A stretch of DNA of 64,000 bases from Allodiplogaster sudhausi (lineage: Eukaryota; Nematoda; Chromadorea; Rhabditida; Diplogasteridae): positions 3,341,001-3,405,000 of the forward strand of contig CALZFC010000031.1 of NCBI GenBank assembly GCA_945643635.1, written 5' to 3'. Under the pieces are notes generated by a model. The model was not told the origin of the DNA. It did not search any database and saw nothing but the letters and a program-made list of their open reading frames with translations. Of this stretch, positions 36,661 through 49,000 are shown in pieces. A program made the translations under genes and the position numbers. Position 1 is the stretch's first letter, and each line of letters starts with the position of its first letter.

Positions 36661-39600
36661 TGAGAAAGGAGAGAAGAGTCAATCGTGAGGCGAGCGTGGG
36701 AGAAGAATATGTTCAGAGGAGAGGGACAAATTGAGAAAGGAGAAAAAAATCAATCGTGAGGCGAGCGTGGGAGAAGAATATGTTCAGAGGAGAGGGACAA
36801 ATTGAGAAAGTAGAGAAAAATCAATCGTGAGGCGAGCGTGGGAGAAGAATATGTTCAGAGGAGAGGGACAAATTGAGAAAGGAGAGAAAATTCAATCGTG
36901 AGGCGAGCGTGGGAGAAGAATATGTTAAGAGGAGAGGGACAATTTGAGAAAGGAGAGAAAAATCAATCGTGAGGCGAGCGTGGGAGAAGAATATGTTCAG
37001 AGGAGAGGGACAAATTGAGAAAGGAGAGAAAAATCAATCGTGAGGCGAGCGTGGGAGAAGAATATGTTAAGAGGAGAGGGACAAATTGAGAAAGGAGAGA
37101 AAAATCAATCGTGAGGCGAGCGTGGGAGAAGAATATGTTCAGAGGAGAGGGACAAATTGAGAAAGGAGAGAAAAATCAATCGTGAGGCGAGCGTGGGAGA
37201 AGAATATGTTCAGAGGAGAGGGACAAATTGAGAAAGGAGAAAAAAATCAATCGTGAGGCGAGCGTGGGAGAAGAATATGTTCAGAGGAGAGGGACAAATT
37301 GAGAAAGGAGAGAAGAATCAATCGTGAGGCGAGCGTGGGAGAAGAATATGTTAAGAGGAGAGGGACAAATTGAGAAAGGAGAGAAAAATCAATCGTGAGG
37401 CGAGCGTGGGAGAAGAATATGTTCAGAGGAGAGGGACAAATTGAGAAAGGAGAAAAAAATCAATCGTGAGGCGAGCGTGGGAGAAGAATATGTTCAGAGG
37501 AGAGTGACAAATTGAGAAAGGAGAGAAGAATCAATCGTGAGGCGAGCGTGGGAGAAGAATATGTTAAGAGGAGAGGGACAAATTGAGAAAGGAGAGAAAA
37601 ATCAATCGTGAGGCGAGCGTGGGAGAAGAATATGTTCAGAGGAGAGGGACAAATTGAGAAAGGAGAGAAAAATCAATCGTGAGGCGAGCGTGGGAGAAGA
37701 ATATGTTAAGAGGAGAGGGACAAATTGAGAAAGGAGAGAAAAATCAATCGTGAGGCGAGCGTGGGAGAAGAATATGTTCAGAGGAGAGGGACAAATTGAG
37801 AAAGGAGAGAAAAATCAATCGTGAGGCGAGCGTGGGAGAAGAATATGTTAAGAGGAGAGGGACAAATTGAGAAAGGAGAGAAAAATCAATCGTGAGGCGA
37901 GCGAGGGAGAAGAATATGTTCAGAGGAGAGGGACAAATTGAGAAAGGAGAGAAGAATCAATCGTGAGGCGAGCGTGGGAGAAGAATATGTTAAGAGTAGA
38001 GTGACAAATTGAGAAAGGAGAGAAGAATCAATCGTGAGGCGAGCGTGGGAGAAGAATATGTTAAGAGGAGAGGGACAAATTGAGAAAGGAGAGAAGAATC
38101 AATCGTGAGGCGAGCGTGGGAGAAGAATATGTTCAGAGGAGAGGGACAAATTGAGAAAGTAGAGAAAAATCAATCGTGAGGCGAGCGTGGGAGAAGAATA
38201 TGTTCAGAGGAGAGGGACAAATTGAGAAAGGAGAGAAAATTCAATCGTGAGGCGAGCGTGGGAGAAGAATATGTTAAGAGGAGAGGGACAAATTGAGAAA
38301 GGAGAGAAAAATCAATCGTGAGGCGAGCGTGGGAGAAGAATATGTTCAGAGGAGAGGGACAAATTGAGAAAGGAGAGAAAAATCAATCGTGAGGCGAGCG
38401 TGGGAGAAGAATATGTTAAGAGGTGAGGGACAAATTGAGAAAGGAGAAAAAAATCAATCGTGAGGCGAGCGTGGGAGAAGAATATGTTCAGAGGAGAGTG
38501 ACAAATTGAGAAAGGAGAGAAGAATCAATCGTGAGGCGAGCGTGGGAGAAGAATATGTTAAGAGGAGAGGGACAAATTGAGAAAGGAGAGAAAAATCAAT
38601 CGTGAGGCGAGCGTGGGAGAAGAATATGTTCAGAGGAGAGGGACAAATTGAGAAAGGAGAGAAAAATCAATCGTGAGGCGAGCGTGGGAGAAGAATATGT
38701 TAAAAGGAGAGGGACAAATTGAGAAAGGAGAGAAAAATCAATCGTGAGGCGAGCGAGGGAGAAGAATATGTTCAAAGGAGAGGGACAAATTGAGAAAGGA
38801 GAGAAGAATCAATCGTGAGGCGAGCGTGGGAGAAGAATATGTTAAGAGGAGAGGGACAAATTGAGAAAGGAGAGAAGAATCAATCGTGAGGCGAGCGTGG
38901 GAGAAGAATATGTTAAGAGGAGAGGGACAAATTGAGAAAGGAGAGAAGAGTCAATCGTGAGGCGAGCGTGGGAGAAGAATATGTTAAGAGGAGAGGGAAA
39001 AATTGAGAAAGGAGAGAAGAGTCAATCGTGAGGCGAGCGTGGGAGAAGAATATGTTCAGAGGAGAGGGACAAATTGAGAAAGGAGAAAAAAATCAATCGT
39101 GAGGCGAGCGTGGGAGAAGAATATGTTCAGAGGAGAGGGACAAATTGAGAAAGTAGAGAAAAATCAATCGTGAGGCGAGCGTGGGAGAAGAATATGTTCA
39201 GAGGAGAGGGACAAATTGAGAAAGGAGAGAAAATTCAATCGTGAGGCGAGCGTGGGAGAAGAATATGTTAAGAGGAGAGGGACAATTTGAGAAAGGAGAG
39301 AAAAATCAATCGTGAGGCGAGCGTGGGAGAAGAATATGTTCAGAGGAGAGGGACAAATTGAGAAAGGAGAGAAAAATCAATCGTGAGGCGAGCGTGGGAG
39401 AAGAATATGTTAAGAGGAGAGGGACAAATTGAGAAAGGAGAGAAAAATCAATCGTGAGGCGAGCGTGGGAGAAGAATATGTTCAGAGGAGAGGGACAAAT
39501 TGAGAAAGGAGAGAAAAATCAATCGTGAGGCGAGCGTGGGAGAAGAATATGTTCAGAGGAGAGGGACAAATTGAGAAAGGAGAAAAAAATCAATCGTGAG

Positions 39601-42600
39601 GCGAGCGTGGGAGAAGAATATGTTCAAAGGAGAGGGACAAATTGAGAAAGGAGAAAAAAATCAATCGTGAGGCGAGCGTGGGAGAAGAATATGTTCAGAG
39701 GAGAGGGACAAATTGAGAAAGGAGAAAAAAATCAATCGTGAGGCGAGCGTGGGAGAAGAATATGTTCAGAGGAGAGGGACAAATTGAGAAAGGAGAAAAA
39801 AATCAATCGTGAGGCGAGCGTGGGAGAAGAATATGTTCAGAGGAGAGTGACAAATTGAGAAAGGAGAGAAGAATCAATCGTGAGGCGAGCGTGGGAGAAG
39901 AATATGTTAAGAGGAGAGGGACAAATTGAGAAAGGAGAGAAAAATCAATCGTGAGGCGAGCGTGGGAGAAGAATATGTTCAGAGGAGAGGGACAAATTGA
40001 GAAAGGAGAGAAAAATCAATCGTGAGGCGAGCGTGGGAGAAGAATATGTTAAGAGGAGAGGGACAAATTGAGAAAGGAGAGAAAAATCAATCGTGAGGCG
40101 AGCGTGGGAGAAGAATATGTTCAGAGGAGAGGGACAAATTGAGAAAGGAGAGAAAAATCAATCGTGAGGCGAGCGTGGGAGAAGAATATGTTAAGAGGAG
40201 AGGGACAAATTGAGAAAGGAGAGAAAAATCAATCGTGAGGCGAGCGTGGGAGAAGAATATGTTCAGAGGAGAGGGACAAATTGAGAAAGGAGAGAAAAAT
40301 CAATCGTGAGGCGAGCGTGGGAGAAGAATATGTTCAGAGGAGAGGGACAAATTGAGAAAGGAGAGAAAATTCAATCGTGAGGCGAGCGTGGGAGAAGAAT
40401 ATGTTAAGAGGAGAGGGACAATTTGAGAAAGGAGAGAAAAATCAATCGTGAGGCGAGCGTGGGAGAAGAATATGTTCAGAGGAGAGGGACAAATTGAGAA
40501 AGGAGAGAAAAATCAATCGTGAGGCGAGCGTGGGAGAAGAATATGTTAAGAGGAGAGGGACAAATTGAGAAAGGAGAGAAAAATCAATCGTGAGGCGAGC
40601 GTGGGAGAAGAATATGTTCAGAGGAGAGGGACAAATTGAGAAAGGAGAGAAAAATCAATCGTGAGGCGAGCGTGGGAGAAGAATATGTTCAGAGGAGAGG
40701 GACAAATTGAGAAAGGAGAAAAAAATCAATCGTGAGGCGAGCGTGGGAGAAGAATATGTTCAAAGGAGAGGGACAAATTGAGAAAGGAGAAAAAAATCAA
40801 TCGTGAGGCGAGCGTGGGAGAAGAATATGTTCAGAGGAGAGGGACAAATTGAGAAAGGAGAAAAAAATCAATCGTGAGGCGAGCGTGGGAGAAGAATATG
40901 TTCAGAGGAGAGGGACAAATTGAGAAAGGAGAAAAAAATCAATCGTGAGGCGAGCGTGGGAGAAGAATATGTTCAGAGGAGAGTGACAAATTGAGAAAGG
41001 AGAGAAGAATCAATCGTGAGGCGAGCGTGGGAGAAGAATATGTTAAGAGGAGAGGGACAAATTGAGAAAGGAGAGAAAAATCAATCGTGAGGCGAGCGTG
41101 GGAGAAGAATATGTTCAGAGGAGAGGGACAAATTGAGAAAGGAGAGAAAAATCAATCGTGAGGCGAGCGTGGGAGAAGAATATGTTAAGAGGAGAGGGAC
41201 AAATTGAGAAAGGAGAGAAAAATCAATCGTGAGGCGAGCGTGGGAGAAGAATATGTTCAGAGGAGAGGGACAAATTGAGAAAGGAGAGAAAAATCAATCG
41301 TGAGGCGAGCGTGGGAGAAGAATATGTTAAGAGGAGAGGGACAAATTGAGAAAGGAGAGAAAAATCAATCGTGAGGCGAGCGAGGGAGAAGAATATGTTC
41401 AGAGGAGAGGGACAAATTGAGAAAGGAGAGAAGAATCAATCGTGAGGCGAGCGTGGGAGAAGAATATGTTAAGAGTAGAGTGACAAATTGAGAAAGGAGA
41501 GAAGAATCAATCGTGAGGCGAGCGTGGGAGAAGAATATGTTAAGAGGAGAGGGACAAATTGAGAAAGGAGAGAAGAATCAATCGTGAGGCGAGCGTGGGA
41601 GAAGAATATGTTCAGAGGAGAGGGACAAATTGAGAAAGTAGAGAAAAATCAATCGTGAGGCGAGCGTGGGAGAAGAATATGTTCAGAGGAGAGGGACAAA
41701 TTGAGAAAGGAGAGAAAATTCAATCGTGAGGCGAGCGTGGGAGAAGAATATGTTAAGAGGAGAGGGACAAATTGAGAAAGGAGAGAAAAATCAATCGTGA
41801 GGCGAGCGTGGGAGAAGAATATGTTCAGAGGAGAGGGACAAATTGAGAAAGGAGAGAAAAATCAATCGTGAGGCGAGCGTGGGAGAAGAATATGTTAAGA
41901 GGTGAGGGACAAATTGAGAAAGGAGAAAAAAATCAATCGTGAGGCGAGCGTGGGAGAAGAATATGTTCAGAGGAGAGTGACAAATTGAGAAAGGAGAGAA
42001 GAATCAATCGTGAGGCGAGCGTGGGAGAAGAATATGTTAAGAGGAGAGGGACAAATTGAGAAAGGAGAGAAAAATCAATCGTGAGGCGAGCGTGGGAGAA
42101 GAATATGTTCAGAGGAGAGGGACAAATTGAGAAAGGAGAGAAAAATCAATCGTGAGGCGAGCGTGGGAGAAGAATATGTTAAAAGGAGAGGGACAAATTG
42201 AGAAAGGAGAGAAAAATCAATCGTGAGGCGAGCGAGGGAGAAGAATATGTTCAAAGGAGAGGGACAAATTGAGAAAGGAGAGAAGAATCAATCGTGAGGC
42301 GAGCGTGGGAGAAGAATATGTTAAGAGGAGAGGGACAAATTGAGAAAGGAGAGAAGAATCAATCGTGAGGCGAGCGTGGGAGAAGAATATGTTAAGAGGA
42401 GAGGGACAAATTGAGAAAGGAGAGAAGAGTCAATCGTGAGGCGAGCGTGGGAGAAGAATATGTTAAGAGGAGAGGGAAAAATTGAGAAAGGAGAGAAGAG
42501 TCAATCGTGAGGCGAGCGTGGGAGAAGAATATGTTCAGAGGAGAGGGACAAATTGAGAAAGGAGAAAAAAATCAATCGTGAGGCGAGCGTGGGAGAAGAA

Positions 42601-44640
42601 TATGTTCAGAGGAGAGGGACAAATTGAGAAAGTAGAGAAAAATCAATCGTGAGGCGAGCGTGGGAGAAGAATATGTTCAGAGGAGAGGGACAAATTGAGA
42701 AAGGAGAGAAGAATCAATCGTGAGGCGAGCGTGGGAGAAGAATATGTTAAGAGGAGAGGGACAATTTGAGAAAGGAGAGAAAAATCAATCGTGAGGCGAG
42801 CGTGGGAGAAGAATATGTTCAGAGGAGAGGGACAAATTGAGAAAGGAGAGAAAAATCAATCGTGAGGCGAGCGTGGGAGAAGAATATGTTAAGAGGAGAG
42901 GGACAAATTGAGAAAGGAGAGAAAAATCAATCGTGAGGCGAGCGTGGGAGAAGAATATGTTCAGAGGAGAGGGACAAATTGAGAAAGGAGAGAAAAATCA
43001 ATCGTGAGGCGAGCGTGGGAGAAGAATATGTTCAGAGGAGAGGGACAAATTGAGAAAGGAGAAAAAAATCAATCGTGAGGCGAGCGTGGGAGAAGAATAT
43101 GTTCAGAGGAGAGGGACAAATTGAGAAAGGAGAAAAAAATCAATCGTGAGGCGAGCGTGGGAGAAGAATATGTTCAGAGGAGAGGGACAAATTGAGAAAG
43201 GAGAAAAAAATCAATCGTGAGGCGAGCGTGGGAGAAGAATATGTTCAGAGGAGAGGGACAAATTGAGAAAGGAGAAAAAAATCAATCGTGAGGCGAGCGT
43301 GGGAGAAGAATATGTTCAGAGGAGAGTGACAAATTGAGAAAGGAGAGAAGAATCAATCGTGAGGCGAGCGTGGGAGAAGAATATGTTAAGAGGAGAGGGA
43401 CAAATTGAGAAAGGAGAGAAAAATCAATCGTGAGGCGAGCGTGGGAGAAGAATATGTTCAGAGGAGAGGGACAAATTGAGAAAGGAGAGAAAAATCAATC
43501 GTGAGGCGAGCGTGGGAGAAGAATATGTTAAGAGGAGAGGGACAAATTGAGAAAGGAGAGAAAAATCAATCGTGAGGCGAGCGTGGGAGAAGAATATGTT
43601 CAGAGGAGAGGGACAAATTGAGAAAGGAGAGAAAAATCAATCGTGAGGCGAGCGTGGGAGAAGAATATGTTAAGAGGAGAGGGACAAATTGAGAAAGGAG
43701 AGAAAAATCAATCGTGAGGCGAGCGAGGGAGAAGAATATGTTCAGAGGAGAGGGACAAATTGAGAAAGGAGAGAAGAATCAATCGTGAGGCGAGCGTGGG
43801 AGAAGAATATGTTAAGAGTAGAGTGACAAATTGAGAAAGGAGAGAAGAATCAATCGTGAGGCGAGCGTGGGAGAAGAATATGTTAAGAGGAGAGGGACAA
43901 ATTGAGAAAGGAGAGAAGAATCAATCGTGAGGCGAGCGTGGGAGAAGAATATGTTCAGAGGAGAGGGACAAATTGAGAAAGTAGAGAAAAATCAATCGTG
44001 AGGCGAGCGTGGGAGAAGAATATGTTCAGAGGAGAGGGACAAATTGAGAAAGGAGAGAAAATTCAATCGTGAGGCGAGCGTGGGAGAAGAATATGTTAAG
44101 AGGAGAGGGACAAATTGAAAAAGGAGAGAAAAATCAATCGTGAGGCGAGCGTGGGAGAAGAATATGTTCAGAGGAGAGGGACAAATTGAGAAAGGAGAGA
44201 AAAATCAATCGTGAGGCGAGCGTGGGAGAAGAATATGTTAAGAGGTGAGGGACAAATTGAGAAAGGAGAAAAAAATCAATCGTGAGGCGAGCGTGGGAGA
44301 AGAATATGTTCAGAGGAGAGTGACAAATTGAGAAAGGAGAGAAGAATCAATCGTGAGGCGAGCGTGGGAGAAGAATATGTTAAGAGGAGAGGGACAAATT
44401 GAGAAAGGAGAGAAAAATCAATCGTGAGGCGAGCGTGGGAGAAGAATATGTTCAGAGGAGAGGGACAAATTGAGAAAGGAGAGAAAAATCAATCGTGAGG
44501 CGAGCGTGGGAGAAGAATATGTTAAAAGGAGAGGGACAAATTGAGAAAGGAGAGAAAAATCAATCGTGAGGCGAGCGAGGGAGAAGAATATGTTCAAAGG
44601 AGAGGGACAAATTGAGAAAGGAGAGAAGAATCAATCGTGA
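36600..44640 (+). repeat. Nested higher-order blocks of 33 and 49 satellite units
   Basis: GAGTCA occurs at 36605, 38948 and 42427, spaced 33 and 49 units. GCGAGGGAG occurs at 37901, 38753, 41380, 42232, 43723 and 44575. Matching members of that set are 49 units (3,479 bp) then 33 units (2,343 bp) apart. AAGAGTAGAG occurs at 37992, 41471 and 43814, again 49 then 33 units. The AATTCAATCG variant adds 19, 14 and 16-unit steps (36891, 38240, 39234, 40370, 41719, 44062). Since 49 = 33 + 16, the 49-unit block looks like a 33-unit block carrying an extra 16 units. Confidence 0.85.
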
Positions 44641-45489
44641 GGCGAGCGTGGGAGAAGAATATGTTAAGAGGAGAGTGACAAATTGAGAAAGGAGAGAAGA
44701 ATCAATCGTGAGGCGAGCGTGGGAGAAGAATATGTTCAGAGGAGAGGGACAAATTGAGAAAGGAGAGAAAAATCAATCGTGAGGCGAGCGAGGGAGAAGA
44801 ATATGTTCAGAGGAGAGGGACAAATTGAGAAAGGAGAGAAGAATCAATCGTGAGGCGAGCGTGGGAGAAGAATATGTTAAGAGGAGAGTGACAAATTGAG
44901 AAAGGAGAGAAGAATCAATCGTGAGGCGAGCGTGGGAGAAGAATATGTTCAGAGGAGAGGGACAAATTGAGAAAGGAGAGAAAAATCAATCGTGAGGCGA
45001 GCGTGGGAGAAGAATATGTTAAGAGGAGAGGGACAAATTGAGAAAGGAGAGAAAAATCAATCGTGAGGCGAGCGTGGGAGAAGAATATGTTCAGAGGAGA
45101 GGGACAAATTGAGAAAGGAGAGAAAAATCAATCGTGAGGCGAGCGTGGGAGAAGAATATGTTCAGAGGAGAGGGACAAATTGAGAAAGGAGAAAAAAATC
45201 AATCGTGAGGCGAGCGTGGGAGAAGAATATGTTCAGAGGAGAGGGACAAATTGAGAAAGGAGAAAAAAATCAATCGTGAGGCGAGCGTGGGAGAAGAATA
45301 TGTTCAGAGGAGAGGGACAAATTGAGAAAGGAGAAAAAAATCAATCGTGAGGCGAGCGTGGGAGAAGAATATGTTCAGAGGAGAGGGACAAATTGAGAAA
45401 GGAGAAAAAAATCAATCGTGAGGCGAGCGTGGGAGAAGAATATGTTCAGAGGAGAGGGACAAATTGAGAAAGGAGAAAAAAATCAATCG

Positions 45490-46072
45490 TTCACACACGA
45501 AGATAATAACTTTAAAAACCGCCTGTACTTTTCATCTTCTGCTCAAACGATGTCCTTCGCTTTTTCCTGAAAAAGTGCAAAATCAAATGATGGGTAATTC
45601 TGGAATAGATCGAGTATTACTATACTTTCATGCTTTATTTCGTAATCTCTCAGAGGATTCGGAATCTAGTTATAATTAGAATACTACGTGATTCCATAAT
45701 ATATCCATCATTGCAGCAGGCGATCTTACTTCATTGCGTTCATCGCAGCTGCTGACAAGAGGTTGTCTTCATTTTTCCTGACCTTTTTAGTCTCACTATT
45801 CTTGTCATGTGTGTATTCGATATATTTCCGTGGCGCCCAAATGCGTTTTTCATCCACATAAGAAAACTAAATTGCCAATAAATGGCTGTTTTTAGAGTAT
45901 TTGTCCTACTTTGATGCGACGATGGAAAAATAAAAATTTTAACGGCATTGTTTCTTGTGTGTCTGGGGAATAACAACTTTCCGCTTTCATCCGACAATTA
46001 TATTTATTAAATTAATTCGCATATTTTCAGCAAAGCTTCCGTTTAATCGAAGGGCAAGGTACTTTCCATAGT
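45490..46072. other. Flank between satellite and chimeric gene
   Basis: Abrupt right edge of the array after AATCAATCGT, then AT-rich unique DNA. A TTTTCAG site at 46024-46030 lies 42 bases before the chosen ATG. It could be a spliced-leader acceptor or the end of a 5' UTR intron. No recognisable coding sequence was seen. Confidence 0.5.
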
Positions 46073-49000
46073 ATGGCTACCCAGGGTACGTTCGTATTTT
46101 CTTCTTGATGAATTGTATTTCATAGCCCCGTTTGCTAACTTTGTTTATTTTTCGCCGTGTTGACACAATATCAGAGCTAATACTCATAATTTAATATTTA
46201 AATATATATTAATATAAAACAAATAAACATACTAAATAAAATGATAAGGCATCATCACGTATGTTCTTATTTTTCAGTTTCTGGTTCCGAGTTGAAGGGA
46301 GGGGAGGCGGAAGAGAAGGGTGGAGGAATGGGCGTGGAGGCCGGAGGAGGACGAGTGGCAGCCGTCCCTGCCGGCCAGCGAGGCAGTATGGTCAGTTCAA
46401 ACATCTAAATGGAATCACATTTTATTTATTTAGATGCGGTTAAAATGAATGGAAGTGTAAGTGAATAATAATAAAATAGAGAAGTACATTTTCATTAATT
46501 AATTTTGGGTAATAGATATTACAAAAAATTAATGCTACACGACGAAATGAAGATACGGTTAGAAATTAATAAAAGTGCAAATGAATTATAATAAGATAGA
46601 GAAAGTGCATTTCATTTAATTACTTTAAGCAAACAAATAAACAGTATAATAAAATATAGAAAGTGTTCAAGAAAATATTTTGAACAATAATTTTAGATCG
46701 CCGCTGAGGAGAAGGATGCCTTGGGGGGCGAGGAATGCGACGGAGTCTCGTCGCATGCCGGTGAAGTGGCGGTGGCAGAGCCATGTCCCGTCATTGAGTC
46801 CAAGGTTGGTCATGCCTATGTCTACATTACTACTGTAGAATATTATACAATTCAAATTTTGTTTAGTAAAAATTAAGAACAAGACTGACTCTACTACTGT
46901 AGAATAAAATTCTGCAATTTAATATTTTTTTGTAATAATTAAAATATTTTAAACAATAATTGCCGATGAAGAGAAACAATAATAAAAAAATTCAAATGTT
47001 TAAACAATATTTTTAGATTGCCGGTGAAGAGAGGGATGCCGCGGGGGGCCAGGAGTGCGACTTCGTCGCGTCGCAGTACGGTGAGGCGGCCGTGGCAGGG
47101 CCACCGCCCGGATTCGAGCACATGGTTGGTCGTGGCAATGTCTACTCCACTACTGTGGAATAAAATCTACAATTTAAATTTTGTTTAGTAAAAATTAAGA
47201 CCAAGACTACAATTGTTGTAAAAATGACTCACTGAAATGAATACAATTTAAACAGGCCGAGTTTGTCAACGGGGGGATGACTGCGCTGCAGGCCGCGGGG
47301 GTCGGTGTGGCACAGCCACCGCCTGGTTTTGAATACATGGTTGGTCATGGATATATGTAGATACACACGTATAAATTAATTAATTTCTCATATATATATA
47401 TGAGATATGTATTTATTTATTGATTTATCGGCATCACAATAAGTTAAAGTAAAAACATTTGGAAATGTCTCTTCAGTGATTATCAAAAACTTCCTGCATT
47501 GTTTACAATAACAGATAAGATAAAGGGGACATTTCGAAACGATAAAGAAAATGTCTTCACTATTCATATTGGTGGAATGTATTAAAAAAATTTTCCAGCG
47601 CGGCGACTACAACCGCCTCTGCCTCCACTACGGCTCTGCCTTCAACATGCACAAGAAGAACGGCAATGCCGATCTTTCCAGAGCGGTAAGTGGTCATTCA
47701 AGCGATGAATTCCTGTAGAGTCTGAATTGAAAGCAGTTTACTGGAGTAGATGAAAGAAACTTTCCAGGCGTTGAAGAGCTGCATTCTCTTCTCTCTCCTC
47801 GCGCCCCACTCTGACCTACAGTGGACGGTTGTTGACGGGCTGGCTCATCTTCGCGAGATCGAGACTGTTCCCGTCTACAAGGTCTCGTCTCTTGCTATTT
47901 CTTCATTTCTTTCAAATAGCATTAATTAATGCTAGTATTATTGTATTGAATAAATAAGCAAGTAAATAAATTGGTTTGCAGGACCTCATCAAGGCTTTCA
48001 CGGACGAGGAGGTGATCTCCTGGAGCGCCTTTATCGCCAAGTACGAGAAGGCTCTCCGCCGCGGCTCCCAGGTTTGTATTATTTTTATATTTTCGTTTTT
48101 TTTTCTGAAGTTTTTTCAGGATGTTATCTTACTTCTGATTCTACAAATGAGTCTTGTTAATGAAGGGAAATGAACTATTTTGGCAGGTCTTTGATGGAAC
48201 TGCCGGAGAGAAGCGCTGGTCTGATCTGCGTTTCCGTGTGACTCATCACGTCCGTTTAATCTACAAATACTTCAATTTCTAATTGTATAACAAATCATTA
48301 TACAGAATTGTGAGCAGTGAACATTATTAATAGACATAATTGTCAAATGATGAAAGAATGATTGACTCCTTTTCAGAACATGCGCGTGATCTCTCAGTAC
48401 TACAGTAAGATCAGTCTGGATTGCCTGGCTGGCCTTCTCGAGCTGAAAGTAGATGTTGGTTATTATGGAATGTTTTATCATTTGCCATCCGGCAGTGAGA
48501 ATTCTAGGCTTCATACGTTACTTGTATGCACTATTGATCGTATTCTTCGTGGTTCGCTTTCGCCATTTTGACGGTACGAGTTTTGCAGGAGATCACGAAG
48601 ATTGTCGCTAAGCTCATCCTGTCTGGCCATCTGACGAACACCAAGATTGACGCGCACGGTAGGGCCGTGAACTTCCGCGTCCGCTCTTCTCCCACCGCCG
48701 GCCCTCTTGACGACACTCGTTCTGCTTCCCCCATCGATCTCCGCTCCAGCTCTGCGCCCAGCGGCAGCCTTGTTCAGTCGCCCGAGAACCACAGCTCCAG
48801 CTCCGCCCTGACCCTCAGCCTCGACGACTCCGGCCACGAGCAGAAGGTTCGCACTTTTCATGTGGATGGAAAAGTATCAATTTATAAAAAGGGACAGGGA
48901 AAGAATGGAATAGAGACAGAGTAAGAACATCTCCAAGGTATACACCATGTCCACATTTTATTTCAGGCCTCTGCAAGCAGCCCCAAGAGCAAGCGGAAGG

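Larger units (their letters stand above)
13260..45489 (+). repeat. 71-bp satellite array, 454 head-to-tail units
   Basis: A single uninterrupted array in one orientation. The unit starts TGAGGCGAGCGTGGGAGAAG, continues through AATATGTTAAGAGGAGAGGG and ACAAATTGAGAAAGGAGAGA, and ends AGAATCAATCG. It has 15 pyrimidines in 71 bases on this strand. Four single-base deletions were noticed (near 17235, 24160, 29368 and 31709). With them, (45490-13260+4)/71 is exactly 454. Common variants are TTCAGAGG for TTAAGAGG, GAGAAAAATC or GAAAAAAATC for GAGAAGAATC, and GAGTGACA for GAGGGACA. The first units are the most diverged. Because 71 is not a multiple of three and frames close quickly, the array is not coding. 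Confidence 0.98.

Noticed and set aside
13260..45489. CRISPR-like regular repeat array
   Set aside because: Units are contiguous with no variable spacers; it is a eukaryotic satellite.
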